Source of the DNA: Sinonovacula constricta
Taxonomy: Eukaryota; Mollusca; Bivalvia; Cardiida; Solecurtidae
Assembly (NCBI GenBank): GCA_007844125.1
Contig: CM017565.1
Span: forward strand, 12,514,618-12,578,617
DNA: 64,000 nucleotides
Direction: 5' to 3'
Part shown: positions 23,520 to 35,580 of the stretch, in pieces
Layout: the number at the start of each line of letters is the position of its first letter
How positions within the stretch are numbered: the stretch's first letter is position 1
Translations under genes and position numbers: made by a program
The notes under the pieces: generated by a model
What the model was told of the DNA's origin: nothing
What the model saw: the letters and a program-made list of their open reading frames with translations, nothing else
Database searches by the model: none

Positions 23520-25780
23520 TTGTTTTTAAATTACAGATTCAACTTGGTAACTCCAACTCAATGTTTTATCTACATAAACTCATTGAACCTCATGTCACTG
23601 ACTGTTCTCAATTACAGGGATGTTAATCTTGATACTTAATATACCCGCAGAATTGATATTCTTGTTGCTACTTATAAGCATAGCTTAAGTTTTACTGGGA
23701 TTTAGAGCCATGACATTATCATTGCACCACATTTGAATGTTGCTGATATCAGATTGCAGATTATTCTCTATTTTACGTACATATATACATGGTGAAATTA
23801 TCAGCATACAAGTCTATGTTACAGTGTTTGACATATAGTGGTAGGTCGCTTATATAAACCAGAAACTAAATTGGACATACAATTGATCCTTGTGGAACAC
23901 CAGTTAATGTGACTTGATGTAATGGGTGGTAGTTCGTTCAGTTTTAACCATATGTTGTCTATCAGTCAAATAAGATTTGAACCATTGTAATTGTCTGATC
24001 ATTATCCTATGAGTCTGAAAATTAGTATAGTTTAAGATTGTGAAGTATTATTTCAAAATCAGACAGTTCAAAGAAATGTCGTTTTTTCATATAAATATAT
24101 ACTGTATATATTTATAACACTTCCTACAAGTTCTCCATTGTCAATACTAGTCATCCATTGGTCAATCAAAAGCGACAGTGCCGTCTGACAGGAGATTCTT
24201 TTTTATTACATGTATTTTTGAGATAGAGCTAAGCATAGATAGTTTTCACATTAGTGAAGATCCCTTATCTTGGCAGCCATCTTTGATGGCAACTTCAAGG
24301 GATTTTCAGATGAATAGTATAGAAGCGTCAATTAGGATTTCTTGTAAATTCTTCATTTGTGGTCCAAACGTTAAAAGCTATACATCATTAGAAAGCTCTT
24401 GAAATAAATATTTTTAAAATACAATATTTTTTAATTCATAATTGCACCAAGAATTAATACACATAAATAAATAAAATTATTGGCTTATCCTCAAACAAAA
24501 TAAAAAGTGTATCTTTTGTTGGTTGTATTTTTTTTACCATTTAAACTATCAAACTATAGTTGTGTTGTAATCTGTCTTATCAGTGCCTATGACATCACAT
24601 GGAAACTATGTATTGAAATAGGCCTGTAATTAAAGGAATTATCTTTATTTCGACTTTTTGTTAATTGGATACAAACATGTTTGATTTAGCTGGTCTTGAA
24701 TTATACCTGTTGGAGTAGCTATTACATCTGCACATGTCTAATACATGTGTTCCAATATCATCAGTTCTTACCAGTTTCTAGTGTTTAGTGTGCTTATGAT
24801 CGAAGAGTGTAGCATAATTAAGATGGGATGTTTTGTTCTTTAATTTATTCAAATTAACGGGTTCAAATAATTAAAAGATTTCTGAAAAGATTCCTGCATA
24901 AAGCTAGCGATGTCAGTGAAATGCTTCTTAAAAGCATTCGCAATATTTTCACTTCCCAATATGCTGTTATCACAAATGAGTAGTTTTGGTGGTATTGTGA
25001 ATGATTGAACGCTATTATAACCACATACTGATTTGAGATGTCGCCATATGTATTTTCTTGTAGTTTTGTTTTTGATGGCCGTATTGAAATATATTTTCTT
25101 CTCTTTTTAATGAGATTTACATTTCGATTTCGATAAGTTCGGTTATTTTTTAAAATCCTTCTTTTTTATGATCTTTTTGTTTATTGCACTCTTTAATTGC
25201 ACTATTAAACCAGTCGGTACAAATTGCCATTTTTATTCGTTTTGTTTTAAGTAGCGCATGTTTAATAACGCTGTATTTAGTACAGTATACAAATAGTCTA
25301 TCACTTTGTTTGGATTGTTAAAAGTTTCACACGTATTTATGCCTTGTGACAAACTCGTTATGTCATTTAAAAACAATGTTCTATCAAAATTCTTAAGATC
25401 TCTATATGTAATACTATTGTGTGTGGGGTTTTCCCCTGAATGTCCTTGTTTAAAACCTCTCGTGAAAGATATGCAACTTGAAGAGAATATTAGTCGAATG
25501 TTATTATTTATTCCCGCTGATAACTGATAGTTATTTTTGTTAACAAGCAGTTTGTGTTAATTCCGTCACAGAATAATGAAAATGACATTTGTAGACGTCG
25601 CGGGGCATTTTTTTGTATTTGATTTTCCAGTAGGTACAAAGTGTAGGGTTGGAATATCATAACGATGCCTGAAAATTTTAATGGGTAAAACAGAGGAAAG
25701 AGTTTGTAATTGTCTTTTAGAAAAGAAATTGTGCGATCTGATATATAAAAATGATCTGATCAAAAATCTTTTTAAACAAA
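23520..25780 (-). pseudogene. Decayed LINE retrotransposon, RT region, interrupted by a MITE
   Basis: Reading the minus strand from high to low coordinates in shifting frames gives an ordered set of LINE landmarks: a DWFN motif near 25198-25216 (linker after the endonuclease), HFTDIA near 24903-24922, NYRPISI at 24631-24611, a GVPQGS motif at 23901-23881, a YAD catalytic-site relic (third position Asn) at 23808-23797, then the WCNDN thumb-like block. Frameshifts and stops are frequent, so it is dead. The style is that of Jockey/CR1-group LINEs. A MITE (24238-24610) sits immediately after NYRPISI. Confidence 0.8.
24238..24610. mobile_element. MITE, ATAGTTTCC family, copy 2, with TA target duplication
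   Basis: Ends GATAGTTTTC and GGAAACTATG, flanked by TA at 24236-24237 and 24611-24612. Removing the element and one TA restores the reading of the host LINE across the junction, so the boundaries are unusually secure. It is inverted relative to copies 1 and 3 and internally shorter (373 bp). TA duplication suggests mobilisation by a Tc1/mariner-like transposase. Confidence 0.85.
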
Positions 25781-25862
25781 ACTGTATTCAGGAGAACGAT
25801 CCTCTTCGAACTCCCTTGTAGAATATTTCAATGAAGTTACAACCAGTTAAAGGCAATGTAAT

Positions 25863-26325
25863 GCTGCACCTCAAATTGAAAAGTATAAAAATTAGGGTTA
25901 AAATGCTCACCTCAAATTGAAGAGTAACAAAATTATGGTTAAAATGCTCACCTCAAATTGAAGAGTATCAAAATTAGGGTTAAAATGCTCACCTCAAATT
26001 GAAGAGTATCAAAATTAGGGTTAAAATGCTGCACCTCAAATTGAAGAGTATCAAAATTAGGGTTAAAATGCTCACCTCAAATTGAAGAGTATCAAAATTA
26101 GAGTTAAAATGCTCACCTCAAATTGAAGAGTATCAAAATTAGGGTTAAAATGCTCACCTCAAATTGAAGAGTATCAAAATTAGGGTTAAAATGCTGCACC
26201 TCAAATTGAAGAGTATCAAAACTAGGGTTAAAATGCTCACCTCCAATTGAAGAGTATCAAAATTAGGGTTAAAATGTTGCACCTCAAATTGAAGAGTATC
26301 AAAATTAGAGTTAAAATGCTGCAAA
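25863..26325. repeat. 41-43-bp minisatellite, about 11 copies
   Basis: The unit includes CTCACCTCAAATTGAAGAGT and ATCAAAATTAGGGTTAAAATG, with a CTGCACC variant in some copies. Each unit carries TTAGGGTTA, 1.5 copies of the animal telomere hexamer, which is probably coincidental. Open frames on both strands are repeat artefacts. Confidence 0.95.
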
Positions 26326-27663
26326 ACTGGGGCTTCAGAGTTCGATTTCCGGTATGTGTTCTCATGGTTAACTTTTTTTCTTCCTATTTGCACTTTGGCA
26401 AATATTTCTGCACCACTCTACTAGATTAAGGAGGAAACATGTGTAGTTTTTAATTTTCTTGTAAATGAATTCTATTTACACGATTTGTACAAAATTTGAA
26501 AGCAAAAGCAGAAAAATAGGAAAATCAGTCTTAAACTTGGTAGGCTTGTAAACAACTAATTACATACATGAGATAGTTTGAGTCAAACCAATCAAGTAAC
26601 ATGTTTGATTAGTATAATGCAATAATTTGTTTTCAAACGATACTCAAGCAAAATACTTCTCCTTAAGAGGATATAACACAAAATTTTTAGTTATCTTACT
26701 TCTAAAATAGACACCTTTAATACCAATTTTAGAAGAAAAAATCTCTAAAAACTCAAAACTGTTGGAGAATTTTCTTCAAATTTGGCATACACGTCTACAT
26801 TAAAGTATACAACACATCAGTTGTGTTAATGTTTAAATTCTGTTTATTTTCTAGTACACTTGCATTACCTTAAGCTGGTTTTCCAAACAACATGGCATTC
26901 CACATTGTTAAGGGCTGTTACAAGTTATGGAGTGAACAAATGGTTGAAACTGTAAATGTATGCGTGTATTTATTATTTAAAATTTTATAGTCTTTTTTCC
27001 TTCCGAAATTGATACACTCGTTGATGCCATTTCTTAAGAAGTACCATTAATTCAACGAATTTATACACATTTTATTTATTTCAATTGTTAAGCTTTCGTA
27101 TTTTCAACGTCCAGTTTAAATAAACGTTTTTTTAAAAGTCATCGACCACATATGTTATAGGGTTTCGTTTCTTTTTAGCAGTGAAAAAAAATCGTCTACC
27201 TGTATTGGTTCAAAAAGAAAGATGCAAATATTGTTTACATTTATTTATTCCATAAATAACTCAAATTAGTATAAAATATTGCGATACAATGAATAAATGT
27301 TAAGACAACAAAAAAATGTTTAAAATGTCATAAAGAAATACTGGACAGTTTTCGGAGGAAGATAAATATAGAAAAGTAAAAAGCCAAAATATTGCTAGTG
27401 TTATTTCCCTTTGCTATAATAGTTAAGAAATGTCTAATTAAAAAAAAATGTGTTTTTAAAAAAAAAAATCTGAAAATTCTTCACGCCGTTTGAAAAAAAC
27501 TTCTTATACTAGAGAAAAATGTAAACCATGCTAAAATTAAATAAAAGTTACAAAGTATACATGGAAAGTATATGTATAATAAAAAGTATTAAATACACAG
27601 ACAGGAAGACTAGTCAATTGGCGGTACTGGAAGTCCTCTCATATATCCTAAAAAAGTATTCGC
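26326..27663. other. AT-rich spacer
   Basis: No exon, RNA gene or repeat that I can support; poly(A)-like runs near 27440-27470. Confidence 0.6.
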
Positions 27664-30281
27664 CCACCTTACAACCATAGATACAGCCTAACGAACACAC
27701 ATCCCGCCTAACAACCATAGATACAGCCTAACGAACACACATCCCGCCTAACAACCATAGAAACAGCCTAACGAACACACATCCCGCCTAACAACCATAG
27801 ATACAGCCTAACGAACACACATCCCGCCTAACAACCATAGATACAGCCTAACGAACACACATCCCACCTAACAACCATAGATACAGCCTAACGAACACAC
27901 ATCCCGCCTAACAACCATAGATACAGCCTAACGAACACACATCCCGCCTAACAACCATAGATACAGCCTAACGAACACACATCCCGCCTAACAACCATAG
28001 AAACAGCCTAACGAACACACATCCCGCCTAACAACCATAGATACAGCCTAACGAACACACATCCCGCCTAACAACCATAGATACAGCCTAACGAACACAC
28101 ATCCCAGCTAACAACCATAGATGCAGCCTAACAAACACACATCCCACCTAACAACCATAGATACAGCCTAACGAACACACATCCCGCCTAACAACCATAG
28201 ATACAGCCTAACGAACACACATCCCACCTAACAACCATAGATACAGCCTAACAAACACACATCCCACCTAACAACCATAGATACAGCCTAACGAACACAC
28301 ATCCCGCCTAACAACCATAGATACAGCCTAACGAACACATATCCCGCCTAACAACCATAGATACAGCCTAACAAACACACATCCCACCTAACAACCATAG
28401 TTACAGCCTAACGAACACACATCCCGCCTAACAACCATAGATACAGCCTAACGAACACACATCCCGCCTAACAACCATAGATACAGCCTAACAAACACAC
28501 ATCCCGCCTGACAGCCATAATACAGCCTAACGAACAAACATTCCGCCTAACAACCATAGATACAGCCTAACGAACACACATCCCGCCTAACAACCACAGT
28601 TACAGCCTAACGAACACACATCCCGCCTAACAACCATAGATACAGCCTAACAAACACACATCCCACCTAATAACCATAGATACAGCCTAACAAACACACA
28701 TCCCACCTAACAACCATAGTTACAGCCTAACGAACACACATCCCGCCTAACAACCATAGATACAGCCTAACGAACACACATCCCACCTAACAACCATAGT
28801 TACAGCCTAACAAACACACATCCCACCTAACAACCATAGGTACAGCCTAACAAACACACATCCCACCTAACAACCATAGATACAGCCTAACAAACACACA
28901 TCCCACCTAACAACCATAGATACAGCCTAACAAACACACATCCCACCTAACAACCATAGTTACAGCCTAACGAACACACATCCCGCCTAACAACCATAGA
29001 TACAGCCTAACGAACACACATCCCACCTAACAACCATAGTTACAGCCTAACAAACACACATCCCACCTAACAACCACAGTTACAGCCTAACAAACACACA
29101 TCCCACCTAACAACCATAGTTACAGCCTAACAAACACACATCCCACCTTACAACCATAGGTACAGCCTAACGAACACACATCCCACCTAACAACCATAGA
29201 TACAGCCTAACAAACACACATCCCACCTAACAACCATAGATACAGCCTAACAAACACACATCCCACCTAACAACCATAGGTACAGCCTAACAAACACACA
29301 TCCCACCTAACAACCATAGATACAGCCTAACGAACACACATCCCGCCTAACAACCACAGTTACAGCCTAACGAACACACATCCCGCCTAACAACCATAGA
29401 TACAGCCTAACGAACACACATCCCGCCTAATAACCATAGATACAGCCTAACAAACACACATCCCACCTAACAACCATAGATACAGCCTAACGAACACACA
29501 TCCCGCCTAACAACCATAGATACAGCCTAACGAACACACATCCCGCCTAACAACCATAGAAACAGCCTAACAAACACACATCCCACCTAATAACCATAGA
29601 TACAGCCTAACAAACACACATCCCACCTAATAACCATAGATACAGCCTAACAAACACACATCCCACCTAACAACCATAGGTACAGCCTAACAAACACACA
29701 TCCCACCTAACAACCATAGATAAAGCCTAACAAACACACATCCCACCTAACAACCATAGAAACAGCCTAACAAACACACATCCCACTTAACAACCATAGG
29801 TACAGCCTAACGAACACACATCCCACCTAACAACCATAGATACAGCCTAACGAACACACATCCCACCTTACAACCATAGTTACAGCCTAACAAACACACA
29901 TCCCAGCTAACAACCATAGGTACAGCCTAACAAACACACATCCCACCTAACAACCATAGGTACAGCCTAACGAACACACATCCCACCTAACAACCATAGA
30001 TACAGCCTAACAAACACACATCCCACCTAACAACCATAGTTACAGCCTAACGAACACACATCCCGCCTAACAACCATAGATACAGCCTAACGAACACACA
30101 TCCCGCCTAACAACCATAGATACAGCCTAACAAACACACATCCCGCCTGACAGCCATAATACAGCCTAACGAACACACATTCCGCCTAACAACCATAGTT
30201 ACAGCCTAACGAACACACATCCCGCCTAACAACCATAGATACAGCCTAACGAACACACATCCCGCCTAACAACCATAGATA
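27664..30281. repeat. 40-bp satellite array, about 65 units
   Basis: Consensus unit CGCCTAACAACCATAGATAC followed by AGCCTAACGAACACACATCC, head to tail for 2.6 kb with about 90 percent or better identity. Variation clusters at four places: two CpG positions that become CA (ACGAAC/ACAAAC and CCGCC/CCACC), the base after CATAG (A, T or G) and rare single-base indels. Two distant units share the same 1-bp deletion plus GACAGCCATAATACAG. No coding potential. Confidence 0.98.
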
Positions 30282-30344
30282 CATGTATGTAAATGTTGTA
30301 CAAACTCTTTGGCAATAAATAAAATGTTATTTACGGTTCATGGA

Positions 30345-30975
30345 AGTTAGTTGTCGGCTGAAATAGTATCGGGACCGGAATATTTTCCGGAAAAAGAGAA
30401 ATGTCGGTAGAAAAATTTTACAGGTAGGGAAAGAAATGATGGGAGACCATATGTGCGGGTAGGGAATATGTGGAGAATTAACTTGTTATGATATGGACAT
30501 TGGCGGAATAAAAAATTGTTCAGGCTGGGAGTGCTCGGGAACATGGCAGGAGGGGTATTGTCTGGGTAGGGAAAATTACGGAAGAAAATAGTCGAGAGTG
30601 GATAAATGACGGCAGAAGATTTGTCCAGAAAAGGCAACTGCCAAGAGTGGCATTAGCCGGGTAGAGACATTGCAGATGTGGAATTGTACTAGAGGAAAAT
30701 GATGAGAGAAGAATTCTGGTCTAGGGAAAAGGCATGCGATGAATTATCCTTGTCGGAAATGGCCGGGGAGGGATTGTCCGGGCAGGGAAATTGCGGAGAT
30801 GTCCAGGTAGGGAAATGAGTCCATGTCCATGAGAAAAATACAAAGGGGAACCTTCCTGGTAGGAAAATGACAGTAGGGAATTGTCAGGGTAGAGAAAATG
30901 AAAGGAGGGGGAAATGTCCGGGTAGGGTAAAGGATAAGAGGGGAAATGTCCGGTTAGAAAAATGAGGAGATTTGT
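30345..30975. repeat. Degenerate purine-rich minisatellite
   Basis: Irregular recurrences of GGGTAGGGAAA, GGGGAAATGTCCGGGTAG and related words about every 35-45 bases, directly after the 40-bp satellite. The plus strand is strongly G/A-rich. Copies are too diverged for a firm period. Confidence 0.65.
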
Positions 30976-32226
30976 GGGCTGTTCCGACCTAACGAGAACA
31001 AAATTGTCTATGACTTAGTTTGTACAAAGACACTTCAACACGACTGTGTACTAAACATATGCTTTTGATCCGAAAATATCGTACATTTACATAATATTCA
31101 AAAGTAGATTGATATGATACAAACATGATTTACAAAATGTTAATACATCAGTTAAATACAAACATACAAATACATAAACAACAAACATTGACGCTAACAG
31201 TGAGAAGGAACTCATTATGATCGACCATTGTATAACAGTGACCGTCATCAATCCATAGGATATGCCTAGAACAGCACAGTCACGTGACATGGCTGGCAAA
31301 ACTTGTATCAGACATTTTAAACACATTTAGCAAAATGTAACTTACAAAGATATGCCTTTTTACCTGGCGTCTGTACTTGTACAATAATTGTGGAATATAT
31401 CAATAAGATAATCACCTGTAGAAGACCTGAATCCACTCTGTGGTAGACTTTTACAGATCGACGGTAAAAATAATTATTAAATAGACTGCAAAAGATTCAA
31501 TTAAATATCACTTTAAAATTACCGCTTCAATATTTAACTTACAACAAACTGTGAACAAGAGAGAATACATTGTTCCTAACATTTGCCACTGCAAAATGTC
31601 AATGTGTTTTGACAAATACATCCCTATCGGGTCAAAGTAAACAAGAATGCGGTAATACACATACATTATAAATGAGATCATATTAATATAATGAGGGACA
31701 TTTGCTGACAAGCTGACTAATGGAAATGGCTGCCCAAACAGCACCTACAATGCACTGACTGGCAACCGGCTTCGTTTTTTTGTCCGTCCATACAAGTTCA
31801 TATTCTTTCCCACTAATTAGCAAATAAGTATATTCGATAGTTAATACAGATCATAATCTTCATGTCCTCAATCGGCTTGCTAAACAGGACTCTTCATTGC
31901 CAAGGACTGATAACATGGTGCTTAGCAAGTCAATGCAAGAATAACTTGTCTTGTACCTGTCTTGTTAGAAAGAAAGCAATTTGGAGAAAGGCACCCTCTG
32001 GGTTTTAGTTAATGTTTTTTGAATGGTACTTCCATACACTCTGAAATATATACATGTATACACAAACATACACAATAAATCTCAGAAAGACTGGCAATTC
32101 TGTATAAAGGGACTAATCGTTGTAAACCTTTCATAAGTTTAAATACATGTAAAACATACTAATGTATATAAAATACAAAATGCTTAAAAAGCACCACCGG
32201 ATTCAAATGATTACAACTGAGATATG
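30976..32226 (-). other. Downstream flank / probable 3' UTR of the ASB gene
   Basis: No further exon supported. It contains one GTCACGTGAC palindrome at 31279-31288. No canonical AATAAA on the minus strand was found close to the ASB stop, so the 3' end is not defined. Confidence 0.4.
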
Positions 32227-33558
32227 TCATATATAACGGATTGCGTAATCGCGGAGGGATATGAAGTCTTTTAGCACCTGTGGAAGCGGAAGCAACGATA
32301 TTCGGCCAAGAATGGAGGAGTCACGTGACGCCCGGTTGGCGGCCTGCCGGACGGACTTCCTGCACAGCTCCTGCAGAGAGTAGGGCTGGCTCGATCGCTC
32401 CTTGAGGTAGTGGAGCACATGAACCTCCCGTCGGCCAGTCTCAGAGTAGCCGGGGAAGGCGAGCTTTAGGAATGACAATGAGAATGTCGGGATCCGTCGG
32501 GAGCACAGTTCAACCTCCTCAGGCGTGACCCGGTATCCGACTAGTATCAGCAGCTGTACTACGTAGTGGTCACACTTGGTAAACGCGTCCACTAGCACGC
32601 TGCGGCCGTAGGGTCCTGGCTCCGGCACCTGACATCCGTGGTAGATGAGCTTGCTGGCTATGCGGCTGTTGTACACAGATATAGCACACGTGAGTGGGGA
32701 CCACTGTCCGTCCGAGTGACTCAGCCGGCACCCATTTTCTATAAACATTCCAAGCAAAGGTTCGAGACACATATACGCGGACCGATGGGAAATACGGTAG
32801 TAGAAGATCGCGGTCAGAAATGGTGAAGAGTTACACTCTGCGAGCACCGCGTTTAAATTGGCCCCATCTTTGATTAGTTTCTTGGCAATATATTCACTTC
32901 CTATGCGAGCCGCTTCATGAATAGGGGTCCAGCCCGTACGAGTTTTGGCATTAACATCGGCTCCTAGATTGCACAACATACACGCGATGGTCTCAAGTTT
33001 ACTGTGAATAGCGCGATGTAATGGCGTATAGCCATTAATGTCTGCCGTTCGTATCTTACATCCATTCGAAATCAAACATGCTGCAATATTACCATTATGG
33101 TGATCACAAGCCACGTGCAGTGGCGTTTGTTTTTTGTTGTCTTCCAAGTTAATATCCCACCCGGCATCAATGAGCGTGTAGACAACTCGCATATACCCGT
33201 ACTCCGCGGCCCAGTGTAGAGCGCTGCGACCGTCCAAATCCGTAAAGGTTGGCGAGCATCCTTGAGCAATGAGCATTTTGATTTTGGAGTCTTTACCTGC
33301 CTTGGCTGCCTCAAGTAGCGTCGTATCATCATCCTCACGGTCCAGTTCAGCCAGCCTGTCCCCCCGTCCGTCGGTGAACAGTAGTTTCTTCCGCTGGGAC
33401 ACTCGATTCAGGCGAGCCTTGGCAAACATGATTCTCTCCGACAGATGTAGACGTTTAGTCGGTCCCCTGGGCAGGTTCGAGCCACAGTCCGACTGCGCCG
33501 TCCCACTGGTCACTGGCCGGGACAGGATGATCTTGCTGGTGCTCGTACACACGCTCAT
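32227..33558 (-). CDS. Ankyrin repeat and SOCS box protein (ASB family), intronless ORF
   Basis: A single 443-codon ORF. The start is supported by an in-frame TAA 33 nt upstream; a second in-frame Met is at residue 44. Residues 1-75 are basic and of unknown role. Ankyrin repeats lie at about 78-107, 109-140 (SALHWAAEYGY), 143-172 (TPLHVACDHHNG), 175-204 (TPLHRAIHSK) and 208-238 (TPIHEAARIGS), with weaker repeats to about 345. A SOCS box occupies about 393-436 (SLQELCRKSVRQ, then LPLPQVLKDFISL). ASB proteins are substrate adaptors that bind Elongin B/C through the BC-box and recruit Cullin5-Rbx2 for ubiquitination; the ankyrin stack selects the substrate. The exact ASB subtype is not resolved. 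GC content is higher than its surroundings. Confidence 0.93.
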   Translation of the reverse strand: MSVCTSTSKIILSRPVTSGTAQSDCGSNLPRGPTKRLHLSERIMFAKARLNRVSQRKKLLFTDGRGDRLAELDREDDDTTLLEAAKAGKDSKIKMLIAQGCSPTFTDLDGRSALHWAAEYGYMRVVYTLIDAGWDINLEDNKKQTPLHVACDHHNGNIAACLISNGCKIRTADINGYTPLHRAIHSKLETIACMLCNLGADVNAKTRTGWTPIHEAARIGSEYIAKKLIKDGANLNAVLAECNSSPFLTAIFYYRISHRSAYMCLEPLLGMFIENGCRLSHSDGQWSPLTCAISVYNSRIASKLIYHGCQVPEPGPYGRSVLVDAFTKCDHYVVQLLILVGYRVTPEEVELCSRRIPTFSLSFLKLAFPGYSETGRREVHVLHYLKERSSQPYSLQELCRKSVRQAANRASRDSSILGRISLLPLPQVLKDFISLRDYAIRYI

Positions 33559-33830
33559 TGTCCTTATTCCCAGTACGAGTCGAAATAATTATACTTGGTA
33601 TTGGCAGCTTTTCTTACAATACCCAGTGTATTCACGCATCAACAATCCCGAACGGGACAATTATAAGTATAGAACGTGCCTTCTAAACCTGTCCCATTTT
33701 TTTTTCAGGGCTTTTTTTTACGCGCAAACAACGTTTTGAATGTCACATCCGCAAACTGACACCCTTTTGATGCCGACCGTAATCTTAAGGGACATTGTGC
33801 TCTTGCCTGTATACATTAAGCGGGTACCTG

Positions 33831-33967
33831 CGACTAGATGTCGCAGACGTCAAGTCCCTGCAGCAAGACGTGTCTCGCTGAGACTGGATTCAGTTCCATC
33901 GTGGGATCAAAGGCAATAACTTCTGCTGACAGCAGCAACATCCCATACATTGACCTCATCGACTGGC
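33831..33967 (-). CDS. Possible terminal or 5' exon of unknown gene
   Basis: After a TTTCAG acceptor (minus strand) an open frame of about 45 codons begins SQSMRSMYGMLLLSAEV and ends LLQGLDVCDI at TAG. A possible donor (CAG/GTACCC) lies just past the stop. It could be the last exon of an unrecognised gene or a non-coding 5' exon of the ASB transcript 270 bp downstream. No family recognised. Confidence 0.25.
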
Positions 33968-34251
33968 TCTGAAACAAATAACAATAAGCAACCGTCAAAA
34001 AGTATTTTATGAAAGCCTAAGGGATCAATGTTAATAATCATGACGGACTGACTGGCACAGCCGTTACCAACTTAAATCGCTCGAGTAAAATACTCATACA
34101 TAACCGCTTTTTTTCTGGTGTGTTGTTGTCGTTTTGTTTCAAAGGGTGAAGTGGATGGATAATGATAAAACTCCCTGACAACTTTTTCTTACATAAACCC
34201 TCAGAACAAGGTCAGTATTGTGACATAATAGCAGACTGACAGGGTCTAAAC

Positions 34252-34404
34252 ATGGAACTTGATCTACAGATTATTACATTGACTTTTGCTGATGTGGACA
34301 AAAGATTCTTGAATGAAACTGTGGTCAAGCGGACCTTTCGGGGCCGCTGCAGACCCTCAGCTGCAGTGCCAGCTCTGGACAAAGAACGCTGCACGCGGAT
34401 CAAT
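34252..34404 (+). CDS. Possible small ORF, 50 residues
   Basis: ATG at 34252, reading MELDLQIITLTFADVDKRFL, then an Arg-rich middle and a TAG. The region is relatively GC-rich compared with its surroundings. No family recognised and no splice support. Confidence 0.12.
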
Positions 34405-35156
34405 TAGTCAATGTTATGTAGATGTCAGTCATCCTCGGGACCGTTATCTCGGATCAGATAACCGATACACCGGTCAGGTGGAGAAGTCTCCCCTGGGAGC
34501 CACCTGTTGACCCATCACCAGGGATCAGACTCCAGTCTAAATGGTAATGAGAAATTTGAGATCCCCGTTCTTCTTCTCCAGTGCGCCGAGATTTTCTTGT
34601 GTAATATACAAAACACGTTCATGTACAAGCAATTATGATTTTTTATTTGAGACAATTCTATATGTCTGTATGAAATAATGTTATGTCCTTTTAAGGTTTA
34701 GTGAACATTGTATAAACAAATACAATTTATATGAAAAATAACTAATATGTAATATATACCAGCGATAAAATTAATAAAAACGGCACAGACAAGTAAAATC
34801 TTCTATTTGTTTAGTTGCAATGGTTAACCACAGTGTGTCAATATTTCTGAGTACATATAATTCGGTTAATTGGTAATGTCTTGTCATCTGTATCCTATGG
34901 AAATGTACATAATGCAGTGTCGGCTACTGGATATATATATAATCATGTATAACGATCAGGTGTGACTCGCCATCTGTTGTAAATTGCACGCTGCTGTTTG
35001 TTAAATTATCTGTTTACCATTGCGTGTACGTTGAATAATCAACTATGTCTATGCTTTGTGTTGGATACAAATATTCACCAACACACGTCCATCACTAAAC
35101 TGGGCTTAAAAATAACACAGTGGCGATGATTAAAATGATACAAAATGAAAACAACA

Positions 35157-35206
35157 AAAACAAACAAACAAAACACACAAACACACACAAACAACAACAA
35201 ACAACT
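35157..35206. repeat. AAAC/ACAC simple-sequence tract
   Basis: Mixed CAAA, CACA and CAA repeats over about 50 bp. Confidence 0.8.
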
Positions 35207-35499
35207 TGTAAATAGAGATGAAGTATAACATATAAATTGTATGTAAACATTACTGATAAGTGGAATAAAGATAGTATATTGGAAACGTTAAAGCCATAAC
35301 ATCAAAGGTAAAACAATGTTATTTTGTACCAAACTGTTCAACACAAGAGGCATATCTGGTCAAAAGGATTAGCGATTGATCCCTCAATGGGCCCGACTTT
35401 AAGTAAAGTGATACATCGTAATAATCATAATATAGATTATGTTGAAATGTAAATGTAAACATATTGCCGGTGGTAATATAGAATAAAACTACAATAAAC

Positions 35500-35580
35500 A
35501 AGCAGGAACCAAGGCTCGGTAGGACTGCCAATAGAGTAGCAGACTGTCATACATGATCTCCTGGGCTCGAATTCCTACCA
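35500..35580 (+). mobile_element. SINE-like tRNA-derived fragment (weak)
   Basis: GGGCTCGAATTCC (35563-35575) resembles a polymerase III B box and AGAGTAGCAGAC about 30 bp upstream resembles an A box. No foldable tRNA. Confidence 0.3.

Noticed and set aside
25863..26325. Interstitial telomeric repeat
   Set aside because: TTAGGGTTA appears once per 41-bp unit, not as consecutive hexamers.
27664..30281. CRISPR-like array
   Set aside because: Units are contiguous 40-mers without unique spacers, in a eukaryotic intron-rich context; it is a satellite.
33269..33739. 156-residue plus-strand ORF opposite the ASB gene
   Set aside because: Antisense shadow of a GC-rich coding exon; no family similarity.
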